Source of the DNA: Linanthus parryae
Taxonomy: Eukaryota; Streptophyta; Magnoliopsida; Ericales; Polemoniaceae
Length of the DNA stretch: 64,000 nucleotides
Direction: 5' to 3'
Assembly (NCBI GenBank): GCA_023055425.1
Contig: JALGPY010000001.1
Location: forward strand, 137,851,368 to 137,915,367
In this document: positions 1 through 10,700 of the stretch, in pieces
Layout: the number at the start of each line of letters is the position of its first letter
Numbering within the stretch: the first letter of the stretch is position 1
Made by a program: the position numbers and the translations under genes
Notes under the pieces: model-generated
Told to the model about the DNA's origin: nothing
Databases searched by the model: none
Seen by the model: only the letters and a program-made list of their open reading frames with translations

Positions 1-1523
1 AATTGACCTGTATCATTTCTGAGAATCCAACCTCCATGCCCTTTCTGAGATTTTACATCCCAAGCAGCATCACAATTCACTTTGAGTTTACCCCTTGGAG
101 GAAGTTTCCACTTAACATCTTTTTTGGGAATAGAAAAATGCTTCTTCTCCACCTTTTTAGCAGTGACTTTGAGAAATTCACTTCTGGAATCCTGACACTT
201 CTGGAAAACCTGTTTGGGATCAGGTTTTTTGTGCTCAAAACAATCCTCGTTCCTTTGGATCCAGATGGACCACATTAAAGAGATGATGAAATCTAGCTCC
301 TCTTTGTTTAGCACTTTCTCATTCAGCATCTCCACTTTAGCAGCCAGCCACCTTTTAAGGCTTTCAACATTATGGATACTGGACACATCCACCAGACCAG
401 AGCTGAACCAAACCAGTTTAACCCAAGAGCATCTCAAAAAGATATGTTCTATATCCTCAGCTTCAGAACCACAAATAGGGCAAAGGGGAGAGGGGCTGCA
501 CTTTCTCCTAAACAGATTGCTTTTAGTAGCCAATGCATTTCTACTGAGTTTCCACCAAAAGTGTTTGACTTTTGGAAGCAAATTGCTAGACCACACCACC
601 TTCCAATAATTGGTAGGCCAAGAGAAAGAGGAGGAAGCCCCATCTAAACTTGAAATAGCTGGCAGCTGGTTGATTGAATTCAGTTGAAGAGCTGTTTGAT
701 ACCCTGATTTAACCTTGTAATCACCATTAAGAGACCACTTCCATATTAGATTGTCTTCTCTTGGAATAATAGGCAGAGGGGTGTTGATGATGGCTTCCTC
801 TATGTTTGGAGGGAAAGAATTTCTGATAAAATTGATTTTCCAGGACTGGGAGCTCTGGTTGATCAAGTCTTTCACTTTTAGATGAGATATAGAGCCCAAT
901 TCAAAGTTTGCTGGAAATGCACTTTCTCCAGAGATCCAATTGTCACTAAGCACATCCACCTTGTCCCCATTACCAATATTCCACCTGCAGCCACTCTTCA
1001 AAACTTTTCTTCCTTCTATCAAGCTTTTCCGCACCAAAGAAGATCCTTGACCCAGGTTAGCTTGTAGAAAATTTGAATTTGGGTAGTAGATGCTTCTGAA
1101 AATTTTGCTGCACAAACTTTGCTCTTCATGGATCAAATTCCATCCAGCTTTAGCTAGGAGGGCCTGATTAAAACTTCTAAATTCTCTAAAACCAATACGA
1201 CCTTGCAGCTTTGGTTTTGAGACTTCATCCCATTTAATCCAGTGGATCTTCCTCTTTTGAGTGGTACCTCCCCACCAAAATTGTCTAAGCACCTTATTTA
1301 AAGTTTTGCAAACACCTTTTATAAACATAAAACACATCATAGAATAGCAAGGGATAGATTGCACCACTGCTTTCAGAAAAATTTCTCTCCCTGCCTGAGA
1401 CAGAAAATCTTTTTTCCAGCCTTGTACAACTTTAAAAACTTTTTCTTCCACAAAGTTGAGAGTTTCTTTTTTTGATCTATCCCAAAACAGAGGTAGACCA
1501 AGATACCTACTCTCTTTCTCCAT
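1..1523 (-). CDS. LINE ORF2 part 4: RT thumb, zf-RVT and start of RNase H (open to window edge)
   Basis: I translated the reverse complement by hand. From the ATG at 1523-1521 the frame stays open to base 1, about 507 codons. It starts with MEKESRYLGLPLFWDRSKKE (RT thumb), passes the 'FLSQAGREIFLKAV' and 'RQFWWGG' blocks, then 'GNGDKVDVLSDNW'. Next come a zf-RVT region (WKVVWSSNLLPKVKHFWW, then CPICGSEAEDIEHIFLRC) and the first strand of an RVT_3 RNase H (LKVNCDAAWD), at which the window ends. This half of ORF2 is undamaged in the window. Confidence 0.85.
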   Translation of the reverse strand, partial: MEKESRYLGLPLFWDRSKKETLNFVEEKVFKVVQGWKKDFLSQAGREIFLKAVVQSIPCYSMMCFMFIKGVCKTLNKVLRQFWWGGTTQKRKIHWIKWDEVSKPKLQGRIGFREFRSFNQALLAKAGWNLIHEEQSLCSKIFRSIYYPNSNFLQANLGQGSSLVRKSLIEGRKVLKSGCRWNIGNGDKVDVLSDNWISGESAFPANFELGSISHLKVKDLINQSSQSWKINFIRNSFPPNIEEAIINTPLPIIPREDNLIWKWSLNGDYKVKSGYQTALQLNSINQLPAISSLDGASSSFSWPTNYWKVVWSSNLLPKVKHFWWKLSRNALATKSNLFRRKCSPSPLCPICGSEAEDIEHIFLRCSWVKLVWFSSGLVDVSSIHNVESLKRWLAAKVEMLNEKVLNKEELDFIISLMWSIWIQRNEDCFEHKKPDPKQVFQKCQDSRSEFLKVTAKKVEKKHFSIPKKDVKWKLPPRGKLKVNCDAAWDVKSQKGHGGWILRNDTGQ

Positions 1524-1524
1524 C

Positions 1525-2476
1525 TTAGGAAATGTCCTTCTTTATCTCTTCCTTGGTATTTGAAGAGAAAGCTATACCAAACTTGTTTAAGTTAACTTTC
1601 AGCTCTGATGCATCTTCAAAAGTCTTCAAAACAGCCATGAACTTTGAGCATTCCCCTGGATCAGCCTTAAGGAAAATAAGTGAGTCATCTGCAAATTGCA
1701 GATGAGTCACTATAGGAGCCTCATTAGCCAGCTTCAAACCAGTAATACCCCCCCCCCCCAATCTGACCTCTCTCTCTATAAGCTTTGAGAAAACTTCAGC
1801 AGCCATTACAAACAGATAGGGTGAGATAGGATCACCCTGTCTCAGCCCCCTCTCTGGTTTGAAAAGTTTGTATTCTTCACCATTAACCACCACCTTGTAC
1901 CTCACAGTTTTAATGCATTGCCCAATCAAATGTATCCATTTCTTGTTGAAACCCATTGCCTTCATAACCCAATCCAGAAATTCCCAATTAAGTTTATCAT
2001 AAGCCTTTGTGATGTCAAGCTTGAGGGCCAAAAAAAGAGTCACAACCAGTTTTCTTCATCTTGAGGAAATGGAAGGCCTCTTGAGCTATGAGAATGTTAT
2101 CTTGGATGGTTCTTTGGGAAATAAAGGCTGACTGGGTGGGAGAGATAAGCTTGTGAAGAATAGTTTTCAACCTATTTGCTTGGATTTTGAAACAAATTTT
2201 GTAAATAAAATTACATAAGGCAATAGGCCTAAATTGGTTTGGGTGTTGGGGTCTTTTAACTTTTGGGATAAGGGCAATATTAGTAATGTTCCAGCTTTTG
2301 AGTAAGAAGCCCTTTCTGAAAAAGTGAGATACTGCAGCACAAACATGGACTTCAAGATCTTGCCAAAATTCATGGTAAAACATACCTGAGAAGCCATCAC
2401 TTCCAGGTGCTTTATTACCTCCCATTTGAAAAACAGTGTTCTTGATCTCCTCTATAGAGGGTACAGCAGTGAGCAT
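1525..2476 (-). pseudogene. LINE ORF2 part 3: reverse transcriptase core, frameshifted
   Basis: Two overlapping frames, 2476-2015 and 2043-1525, together form the RT domain. The first contains NKAPGSDGFSG and FRPIALCN; the second contains LDITKAYDKLNW, GLRQGDPISPYLF and the catalytic FADDS box, which is intact here. The shift falls in an A-rich run (about 2029-2036). A 12-C run (about 1748-1759) encodes four Gly residues and stays in frame. One more shift near 1524 separates this part from the downstream frame. Confidence 0.9.
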
Positions 2477-2541
2477 CTCATTTGACTATCTATAACCAGA
2501 TTTTGCAGAAGATCAGAGAAAGGGATAGGAACTTGGTCCTG

Positions 2542-3300
2542 TTATTTTTTATACAACTTTTTGAAATGATCAGTAAGGAGTAGACCCAAACTTTGCTGCC
2601 CTTCCACCCAAACACCTTGATCATTTTGAAGTTTCAGTATCTGGTTTCTTGATCTCCTCTGAGCAGTGCTGATGTGAAAGAAATTTGTATTCTTGTCTCC
2701 ATGTTGGAGATATTGAATCCTTGATCTTTGATGCCAATAGATTTCCTCCTTCCTACTCTCTTCCTCCAATCTTTTTGAAAGTAGCTCACATTTGTTCTTT
2801 GCATCTAAGTCCCAAAGACCTTCTTTGATATTTTGAATTTCAGCTCTCAGGTGATCAATCTCCTTCCTGCTGTTTCTGCCATTTTTTGCTCTCCAGATCT
2901 TCAACTGTCTTCTGCACTCATTCATCTTTGTAGAGAAATTGAACATAGGAGAACCAGATCTTGTATTAGAATAGCTTTTGACTACTTGCTCTTTACAACC
3001 TTCTTCCAGCAGCCACTTTGCTTCAAATCTAAATTTCCTTTTCTTCCTGTTCCAAACTTGTTCTGTGTGTAGCACCACTGGGCAATGATCTGAGCCAATG
3101 AACTTATCATGTGAAACAAAAGCCTTGTCATGTTTTAACTTCCACAAAGCATTACACAAGACTCTATCCAAGCTTTCTTTAATAAGATCTCCAATCCTGC
3201 CATTTTTCCAAGTAAAATTTGTACCATGGTAAGAAAGGTCAAGGAGCTTACATTCTGAAATCCAGTTCTCAAACCTCCTCATCCTCCACATTTTACTCAT
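2542..3300 (-). pseudogene. LINE ORF2 part 2: endonuclease C-terminus and linker
   Basis: 252 aa. The N-terminal part completes the endonuclease with the motif block LDRVLCN and the SDHCPV signature (catalytic Asp-His). The remainder is the charged linker that precedes the reverse transcriptase, with the conserved 'GDKNTNFFH' segment found in plant LINE ORF2. It ends at a stop near 2542, before the RT fingers, so the polyprotein is interrupted here. Confidence 0.85.
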
Positions 3301-3752
3301 ATTGCCTCCACTTTTCTCCCCCTATTAGCAATTTCATTGAAATCCCCTAGAAGACACCAGGGTTCAGACATATTGTTTGCCAACACTTTGATTTCCTTCC
3401 ATAACTCATCTCTAGCAGCACTTTTTGGATTCCCATAGACAAAGCTCCACCATTCAAAAGATCCATCATCCACCTTAATTCTTGTGTGGATCATTCTTTC
3501 TGAAGCAAAACCAATTTCTAGCTCAACTTCATCAGACCACCACAGGGCAAGACCACCACCTAACCCTTTAGGTTGGACATAGTAAGAATTGTCCCAGTTC
3601 AAACTCCTTCTAATTCTTTCTATTTTTTGTTCCTTGTTTTTTGTTTCAACTAAAAACATTATTGAGGGGTGATGAGCATAACACAGCTCTCGGATGTTCT
3701 GGACTGTCAGGAGTCTCCCCATCCCCAGACAGTTCCAGCTTATAGCTACCAT
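3297..3752 (-). pseudogene. LINE ORF2 part 1: AP-like endonuclease (N-terminal part)
   Basis: 151 aa beginning MVAISWNCLGMG, the classic start of the plant LINE exonuclease-endonuclease-phosphatase domain that nicks target DNA for target-primed reverse transcription. VETKN (catalytic Glu region) and LGDFNEIA (the GDFN motif) are visible. The frame ends at 3297 and continues in another frame from 3300, so one frameshift splits the endonuclease. Confidence 0.85.
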
Positions 3753-4087
3753 TTGGCTTGTGGCTGCTCTAGGTCAGCCACCACCACCTCTTTTCCTTTC
3801 TTGACCTCTTCTCTAGCCTTCATTTGGTTGTCGAATACCTCCATCAACTCAGAGTAGACCCACCCTTTTTGTTCTGATTTCTCTTTCTCCTTCACCATAT
3901 CAGCAATCCTGTTTTCTCTAGTGATGGCATCCTCCACTAGTGACTCGTAGTTCTTCATAAAGTGTTTGAATTGAGAGAATTTTGCTTCAACTGGTATATT
4001 AGAAGTAATCTCATACCTTTCGTCTTGATCTTCCATTTGTTCTGTAATTCCCACTTCATCACAGCCATTATCAGACCCTTTGAACAC
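3746..4087 (-). pseudogene. LINE ORF1/ORF2 junction segment
   Basis: A 113-aa acidic, coiled-coil-like segment rich in Glu and Lys lies between ORF1 and the endonuclease. Its stop (KW*) overlaps the ATG of the endonuclease frame by a few bases (ATGGTAG), as expected for linked LINE reading frames. I see no recognisable domain. It is most likely the C-terminal part of ORF1 separated by a frame break. Confidence 0.5.
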
Positions 4088-4299
4088 TCAGAAACTTCTT
4101 TCTTTTTCTGGAACTCCATGTGTTAGACGTAGTTGGGTGCTTCTTCTATCGTATACTGCATTAGCCACCAGAATTTTAATCGTTTCTTGTGTCTCTTGTT
4201 CATCTACTCGACCCTCCAAGCGCCTTCGTTTCTGCATTTTTTCAATCATCACATAGGGGGACTTACCTTTGAGGCATACAAATCTATCGAAGACGGTAG

Positions 4300-5703
4300 C
4301 TAATCCAATATCAAAATATGGATTTCCAGGGATTTCCCCTTCGATTGTTCGTTGATTTGGGTTTCCCTCCTTTTGATACAGACTCTTCTTTGCCCCAATT
4401 TTTTAAGAACTTTGTTTTCTCGCGGTAACGAAATCTCTTGGGTTTCGGGGTTGGATCTCTGAGTAGCTGGCCCAAAGTAGTTAGTATTTGGGCTTGGATC
4501 TGGGCTGTTACCCAATTTGGGTGGGCTTTCTGGTTCCTCAACAATGTACGGAGTATGGCCCATTTCATATCGGCCCATCTTCTTTTGAACATCTTTCTCC
4601 TCATTAGGGTTTTGTGCCGTGACTATCTCTTTAGGTTGGTTGTTGATAAGGACGGCTGAGTGGCAGTACTCGTCACCTACCTCTGTACTGGCACTTGAGG
4701 AAAAATCCGTGCACCCTTTGCTGTAATGTCCTTCCTCCATAGCTGTTTTGTCCTTGTTTGTTCGTTCTGTATTACCCCCTGTATTTACCGAGTTAACTCG
4801 TCCTGAGTCACCCCCGGAATCATGTTTCCTCGGAATACTCTGCGTCACCGACTCACCTGGTTCAACTCGCCTCGCCGGATTGAGGAGAGCATTCACTTGT
4901 TCTTGGGCTCTCTCCAACATCGGCTTCCACCTCCTGGTGAGATCTTCCTGTCTGTTCTTCTCTTTCATTTTTTCCTCCGGTTGGGTCTTCCTATAGCCCG
5001 CCCTCAGCTCTGCAGTGTAAAGCGATCTCTCGTCTTCGTCTCTTGGTAGGTAGGAACACTGGGAATTGACATGTCCCAATCTCCCACACCTATAACATAG
5101 GTCTCCAATTCGTTCATACTTGAAATTCACCCAGACATCTTCACCATCCTCAACAGGTAGATGAAAACCTCGTGGAATCGGTTTCGACATTTGGATCTCT
5201 ACTTGAAGCCGGAAATAAAGTCTGATTCCAAAAACACCCGACTCTACACCTTCTTGATCCATGTATTTGCCAATCAAACCTGCAATTTTCTCTGCGTTTC
5301 CTCGTGATCTTTTTTCTGGAGTAAGATCTCTCACTTGAACCCAAATCGGACATCTAGTAAAATCCATGGACTGTAAATTTTGACCCAAGCTCCATTTGCG
5401 CAGATTTAGTATTTGACCTGAGACTAGCCATGGAGCTTTTGAATAAACTCTATTATAGTCTTCCTCTTTTGTAAAGAAGAAAGTAAAAAGATTCGGAATA
5501 GGAGACTCTACCGTAACAGAGCCCTTGAGCTCCCAAGCTCCTTCAACAATTTGTTTCATTGTTGATTTTCCAATTTTTCTCTCATAGTGAAACTTCCCCA
5601 CTAGGGTACTCTGGAATAGTTTCCTGGACACTTCCGGATCGTCATCTAATTTTAGTCTTTGATCCATACTACTAGTGAGGAATCGAGACAACACAAATAC
5701 CAA
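4300..5703 (-). CDS. LINE ORF1: DUF4283 + CCHC zinc-knuckle nucleic-acid-binding protein
   Basis: 467 aa. Residues ~30-190 are a DUF4283 domain (pattern NLFTFFFTKEEDYNRV, then a 'PWLVSGQILNLRKW' block). A zf-CCHC_4 knuckle follows near residues 200-216 (CYRCGRLGHVNSQC, spacing CX2CX4HX4C). The C-terminal half is hydrophilic and low in complexity. In L1-type elements this protein packages the element RNA; it is a gag-like ORF, not a host gene. Translation may instead begin at the internal Met of MDQRLK. A second short frame (4087-3746) probably belonged to the same ORF. The stop near 4300 is therefore likely a decay mutation. Confidence 0.8.
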   Translation of the reverse strand: MVFVLSRFLTSSMDQRLKLDDDPEVSRKLFQSTLVGKFHYERKIGKSTMKQIVEGAWELKGSVTVESPIPNLFTFFFTKEEDYNRVYSKAPWLVSGQILNLRKWSLGQNLQSMDFTRCPIWVQVRDLTPEKRSRGNAEKIAGLIGKYMDQEGVESGVFGIRLYFRLQVEIQMSKPIPRGFHLPVEDGEDVWVNFKYERIGDLCYRCGRLGHVNSQCSYLPRDEDERSLYTAELRAGYRKTQPEEKMKEKNRQEDLTRRWKPMLERAQEQVNALLNPARRVEPGESVTQSIPRKHDSGGDSGRVNSVNTGGNTERTNKDKTAMEEGHYSKGCTDFSSSASTEVGDEYCHSAVLINNQPKEIVTAQNPNEEKDVQKKMGRYEMGHTPYIVEEPESPPKLGNSPDPSPNTNYFGPATQRSNPETQEISLPRENKVLKKLGQRRVCIKRRETQINEQSKGKSLEIHILILD

Positions 5704-5839
5704 ATCTCTATCGCAATAGAAGATTGATTTAGGAAGGGGAACAAGAGAAAACTCTGTTCGTAAAACAGCTAGATGAGGGAAAAATGAAAGGAGCTCTCAC
5801 TTTCTCTCACTAGAACCACGGGGTAGTTAAATTTAACAA

Positions 5840-5935
5840 GGGTAAAAGACATTTTCCACCCTCCATTTATGGGTAAAATACATATTGCCCCCTGATTTAT
5901 GGGGTAAATACCTTTAGCACCCCTGTAGTGGATGG
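5840..5935 (+). repeat. MULE left terminal inverted repeat
   Basis: Pairs with 7390-7478. Matching blocks include GGGTAAAAGACATTTTCCAC, TCCATTTATGG, AAAATACAT.TTGCCCC and GCACCCCTGT. Confidence 0.9.
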
Positions 5936-6559
5936 AGGGTGGACAGATACCACCCTTCTGTTACAATCCGTTAGTAGAGGGGAGCAAACTGAGTTTTTGT
6001 GACCATTTTACCCTTACAAAATGTGGACAAATAACACCATTTTTTGTTTATTCTTGTCTTCATCATGTTCTAGGTGTTCTTGAGCACCACCTCCACCACC
6101 AGCAACACCAGAACTGAATCCCCACCAGCAACACCGCCACCAATACCCCTGAATCACCCCCCAACAACAACAACAAAAACAACAACAACAACAAGGGCAA
6201 CAACAGAAAGGTGTGTTATACATTATCAGAGTGAAAAACCCAGATTAGAATTCATCAATACCCACACACAAAGTTAACAAAATGCATAGGTATGACATTA
6301 CACTTACATAGACAGAGTGAGGAAGAGACAGTCACTCAAATTGAAATTCATTAATACCCACCAACACAATCATCTTTAACATGATAACTGGATGTGGAAA
6401 AATCACAAATATGCAGTCCTTTTACTCAAAGGATCAACACCCACCCACTGATATTGCAGAAACAGAGATCAGACCAAGTCTCAACTGGATCACGAACAAC
6501 AAAACGGACCCCTCGAACCCTGAAAACCTGAAAGATGAAGAGAGAGCGTGAGAGTGGAA

Positions 6560-7190
6560 GGTTGAGAAGGAGTGGTTGAGACAGCAGCTGGAGTTCATAC
6601 ACCGAAGCACGACGGAGCAGAAGAGAAAGCGTGAGAGGAGATTCAAAGCCATGGAAGGTGAGATTGAGGAATTGAAGAAGGGAATGGAAGGTTCGAGAAC
6701 CGAATCGAAGATAAATCTGATGAAGAACTTGAAGAAGAGAGTGAAATATTATGAGAATTAATTCAATTTCGAGAGCAACAGCTACCGGAAGAGTCATCAT
6801 CACAAGGGTTTGGAGTTGCAGAGAGATGAAATTGATCGCCTGAGACATTCCCGCTGCAACTCCGAAGAAATCGCCGAGATTTCCGATTCCGTCGCTCTGA
6901 GATCTCGAGTGCCTAGGGTTCTGAAGCCTCCGCCGAGGTCGTCTTCGTTCTCGATGTCGTCGTCGTCTTCTTCCTCCTCTTCGAACGATTCGATGAGTAC
7001 TGCAGTGGATAGAGCAAAGTCGATGCCTCCGCCGCCTCCGCCGCCTCCGCCAATGTCAAGTCCGCTCCAGCGCCTCCCCCACCTCCACCACCGCAGCCTG
7101 CGAAAGGAATGAAGGATTTGCAGGAGAAACCTCCATGGCTGCGAAGGGAAGGTGGAGAATATGGTGGCCGATGATTTGTTGGTGGGAGGT
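6560..7190 (+). pseudogene. Captured gene fragment: coiled-coil plus polyproline protein (CHUP1/IPGA1-like?)
   Basis: Three plus-strand frames joined by small shifts look like one protein. First comes a Lys/Glu-rich coiled coil (6576-6761, ending KNLKKRVKYYEN). Then comes ELQRDEIDRLRHSRCNSEE with KPPPRSSSFS, a serine run and a proline run (6810-7112). Last is a shifted frame reading SAPAPPPPPPQPAKGMKDL. A coiled coil followed by Ser-rich and Pro-rich segments is typical of CHUP1/IPGA1-type actin- and microtubule-related plant proteins, but I assign this only by general resemblance. The fragment has no complete start or C-terminal domain and lies inside the MULE, so it is probably a captured piece of a host gene. 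Confidence 0.5.
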
Positions 7191-7389
7191 TGAAGAGGTT
7201 CTGAAGGTTGGTGTCTGTGGGGTTGTCTCCGGAGAGATAAAGAAGAGAGAGGAAGAGATGAGATTGGTTTAGGGTTAGGAATTGAGAAGAAGATTAGGAG
7301 AGGGTATTTATAGTGAGGTAATTTCATAAAATTCCAGGGGTATTTTTGTCTTCTTACTCATCCGTTAGTCAATTGTTTGTTTCTAACTC

Positions 7390-7478
7390 TGACAGGGGTG
7401 CAAAATGTATTTTCACCATAAATTAAGGGGCAAAATGTATTTTGTCCATAAATGGAAGGTGGAAAATGTCTTTTACCC
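7390..7478 (-). repeat. MULE right terminal inverted repeat
   Basis: Reverse complement of the left TIR with scattered mismatches; immediately followed by the second copy of the 9-bp target duplication ATTTAACAA. Confidence 0.9.
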
Positions 7479-7487
7479 ATTTAACAA

Positions 7488-7780
7488 TAAATACTCCTTT
7501 GTTGTCTTTAGACGTGAGGGGCACGATCAATTTCTGTATATTCTTATTGTTTTTCTTCGCGGGGCTCAGTGCGACCCCAACCAACCGATCTTCAACCGTC
7601 GATCTTAGGACATCAAAGGGCTTGTTTTGAAATACCGTTTTTTTATTCCGTCACACAATAAACTCCTATTAATGTTTTTTTGCAATTGCAACATTTGCAC
7701 AATGTACTGTAATCATCACACATAATAAGGGGGGTTAAGAGAGAGAGAGAGAGAAAAGACAAGAAGAAAGAACTCTAACA
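7488..7780 (+). promoter_or_regulatory. Upstream region of the NLR gene
   Basis: About 290 bp separate the MULE from the NLR start codon. A (GA)n tract at 7740-7753 is probably 5' UTR. I see no convincing TATA box at a suitable distance. The MULE insertion places transposon sequence within 300 bp of the coding start and so may form part of the promoter. Confidence 0.35.
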
Positions 7781-10700
7781 ATGTCAACGCTTGTTCATGT
7801 TCACAGGCTGTTGTTCGAGCTGAGGAATTTGGATCATGGCGAGATTAGACCGACATGGGTATCTGGAGTCGGAGATGAGCTTGATGTTCTTCGGCGCAAT
7901 TTGGATCGCATTGGATCAGTGCTTTTGGACGCCGAGGAGAAGAAGGGTAAAGTTAAGTCGATTAAAGACTGGCTCGTGAAGGTCAGATCTGTCTGTTATG
8001 ACGTTGATGAGCTGCTAGAAGAATTATCCCCTGAATCGTCTTTCAGGCGTCGAAGGAAGACTGAGAAAAGATACGAAATGAAGGTACCAAACGAAACTTC
8101 ATATCCTATTGAGATGCAACATAAAATTAAGCTGATTAGAGAAAGGTGTGATGATATTGAATCAGAGCGCAATAGATTACCCCTGATCAATAGTATTAAG
8201 AGAGATTCTACTAGTCAATCTGTTGTGGGTACAGCAAGTGTTTTTGGCAGAGACGAGGAAAGAAAACATGTCACCCAACTTTTATTGGGTGAACAAAATA
8301 CTAAGAAAAATGTGTCTTTCATTTCAATTGTTGGAAGAACCGGAATGGGAACGACCACCCTTGCTCAAGTAGTTTACAACTCCGGTGAAGTGAGAGACCA
8401 TTTTGAGCTTATGATTTGGGTTTGTCTTTCGGGTGGACAGGGTCCAGAGCGCATCTGTAAGGACATCATATCATCTGTAACTGGAAAACAAAGTGATAAT
8501 AAGCATGAAATGGGCGCAGTAGCATACAAACTTAAGACAGTCCTTGATGGACGCAAGTTTCTCCTTGTTTTAGATGAGACGTGGATTACCGAGCCCATCG
8601 AATGGATGGAAGTGGAAGAGCTCTTAAGCGCTGGTGCAAAAGGGAGCAAGGTTCTTATCACTACCTTAGGCGAATCTGATGCACCTGCTGCAACTGCAAT
8701 CTATCATTTAAAAAAGCTATCTCGCGATGCTTCGTGGGCATTGTTCAGCGAATTTGCATTCGAACAAAGACAGCTGCCAGAGTCTGCAATTGTAGAAATT
8801 GGGAAGCAAATAGTAGAAAAGTGCCGTGGAGTTCCGCGGTCCATAAAGTCTGTGGGGCGCATTTTACGTCTTATGAAGAATGTAAGTGATTGGTTGGAGT
8901 TTCAAAAGTACGATCTTGCGCTAATAATAACACTAAACACATTCTTGTTGGAATTTGATCGGACTTTTGTACCAACTCCTGAAATGAAGAAAGCCACTAT
9001 TGTTACTGCAGATCAACCAGAAAATCAGAGGCCACTGGATGAAAATGATCCGTTCAAGTTTCAAAAGAATGATCTTCCGCAGATAGTAGGGCCTGACCGG
9101 ATCAGTGTTGGCTCAGATTCAACGGATACTGATCAAACTTTTGAACTAACTCTTGAAACGGAAGGCACCATTGTTGTTACCGCTGATCAAACAGAAAATC
9201 AGATTCCACTGGACTCTACTGACCGCAACATTGATCCCATACATACATTGGAAGTCTCAGTAGATGGAAGAAGACGAGCCTCGTTTCTGAACCTGAAACT
9301 GCAGATTTTTCATTTCAGTCACCTTCCCGACATCCCTAAGGGTCAAAGATTTGAGGGAGCCTTATTTTACTCCGACGATTATCTTATTTCAATGGAGGAA
9401 AAGGCCCAAAGCGGGGGAAAACAAGTGATGGTGGAGATGATACAAGATACATTCTCCAAAGAAGAAGCTGGTCCGTCGTCGTCCATCCTTCCAAAAAAAA
9501 TCAACGACATCTCAATGTGGGAACATGTTGTTCTAGGGATATCAGAGGCAGAAGATGCAGCTCCAGCGGTACAATCTAAAGAAGTTGTCATGATAAAGAT
9601 TTCATCTTTACCTGACAACCCAACCTTTCCCAATCTCACAATCCTGCTCCTTCAGAAAGACAAAAGCTTGCGGAAACTAGATGATTCATTCTTCGCTAAC
9701 ATGCCCTCCCTTCATGTTTTGGACCTATCAGAAACCGGATTAAGGTCTCTACCCTCATCTCTTTTCAAGCTTACTGCACTGGAGGCACTGTTGTTACGCG
9801 ATTGCAATAATTTAGATAATCTGCAAGCTGATATTTGCAATCTTGGGAACTTAAAGGTGCTAGATGTCAAAGGAACCGAGTTATATAACCTTCCGGAGGA
9901 GGTTAATAACTTGACAAAGCTAGAGTTCTTGCGAGTATCCTTTTATGGCGCCTATGATCCTAGCGAGTATAGTACCTTGCCTCCCCAATTGATTCCTACT
10001 TCAACAATCTCAAACCTTCCATTACTGAAAGCATTGAGCATCATCGTTCACCCTAGTGATTGGAGATGGAACAATCAAGCAGATGCAATGACAGATGAAG
10101 TGGGTAGCTTGTGTGAGCTGACTTATCTTCAGTTCTGCTTCACAGAAGTCAGACTTGTAGAACTGTTCATGAAAATAAGCCCGTCGTGGAAAAAGAATGC
10201 TCTGAGGAAGTTTAAGTTCATTGTGGGCCAGGATATAGACCGAATCGTGTGCCGAGTCCCAGAGAAGGTGGTTTCCGAATTTGATAGGCACGATCGGTGT
10301 TTGAGATATGTAAATGGTAACGAAATACCTGGAGGGTTCGCGGGCCTACTTGTACGTGTGACGGCATTTTATCTGGACCATCATTGTGTGACGAAGAACT
10401 TATCAGAATTCGGTCATGAAAATTTCATGGAACTGGAGTTCTGTGTTGTGAGGGAGTGCCCAAACGTGGTGGAAATCGTCGATAACAGTGAAAGAAGCGA
10501 CAGCGTTGTGCTGCCAAATATTCAGCATTTGAGCCTACACTATTTATGGAAACTGGAGAACTTTTGGAAGGGTTTTGTTCCCCAAGGAAGTCTTTCTTGT
10601 TTGAAGTTTCTATCAGTACACACGTGTCATAAGCTAGAAGTCCTCTTCACACGGCCATTGCTGTGTTGTTTCAAGAACTTGAAAGAGTTGGTGGTGGAAG

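Larger units (their letters stand above)
1..5839 (-). mobile_element. L1-type LINE retrotransposon, 3' end beyond the window
   Basis: Reading right to left, this minus-strand element shows a 5' leader (5839-5704), a DUF4283/zinc-knuckle ORF1, an endonuclease, a reverse transcriptase, a zinc-binding zf-RVT region and the beginning of a plant-type RNase H that is cut by the window edge. This order is the standard plant L1 layout. The frame breaks near 3300, 2542-2476, 2030 and 1524, so this copy is not autonomous as sequenced, but the long open stretches between breaks imply a fairly recent insertion or indel errors in the assembly. The 5' limit is uncertain; a MULE begins at 5840. Confidence 0.9.
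5840..7478. mobile_element. Non-autonomous Mutator-like element (Pack-MULE candidate)
   Basis: The left end (5840, GGGTAAAAGACATTTTCCAC) and the reverse complement of the right end (to 7478) match over about 80 bp with roughly ten mismatches. The nine bases outside each end are identical, ATTTAACAA at 5831-5839 and at 7479-7487. A 9-bp target duplication with long inverted repeats defines a Mutator-superfamily insertion. No transposase is encoded. The 1.6 kb interior carries a fragment resembling a host gene, which makes it a Pack-MULE candidate. Confidence 0.9.

Noticed and set aside
6014..6223. A cysteine-rich minus frame that could look like a small secreted peptide
   Set aside because: Cys runs come from ACA repeats in the MULE interior; no signal peptide or cysteine spacing pattern.
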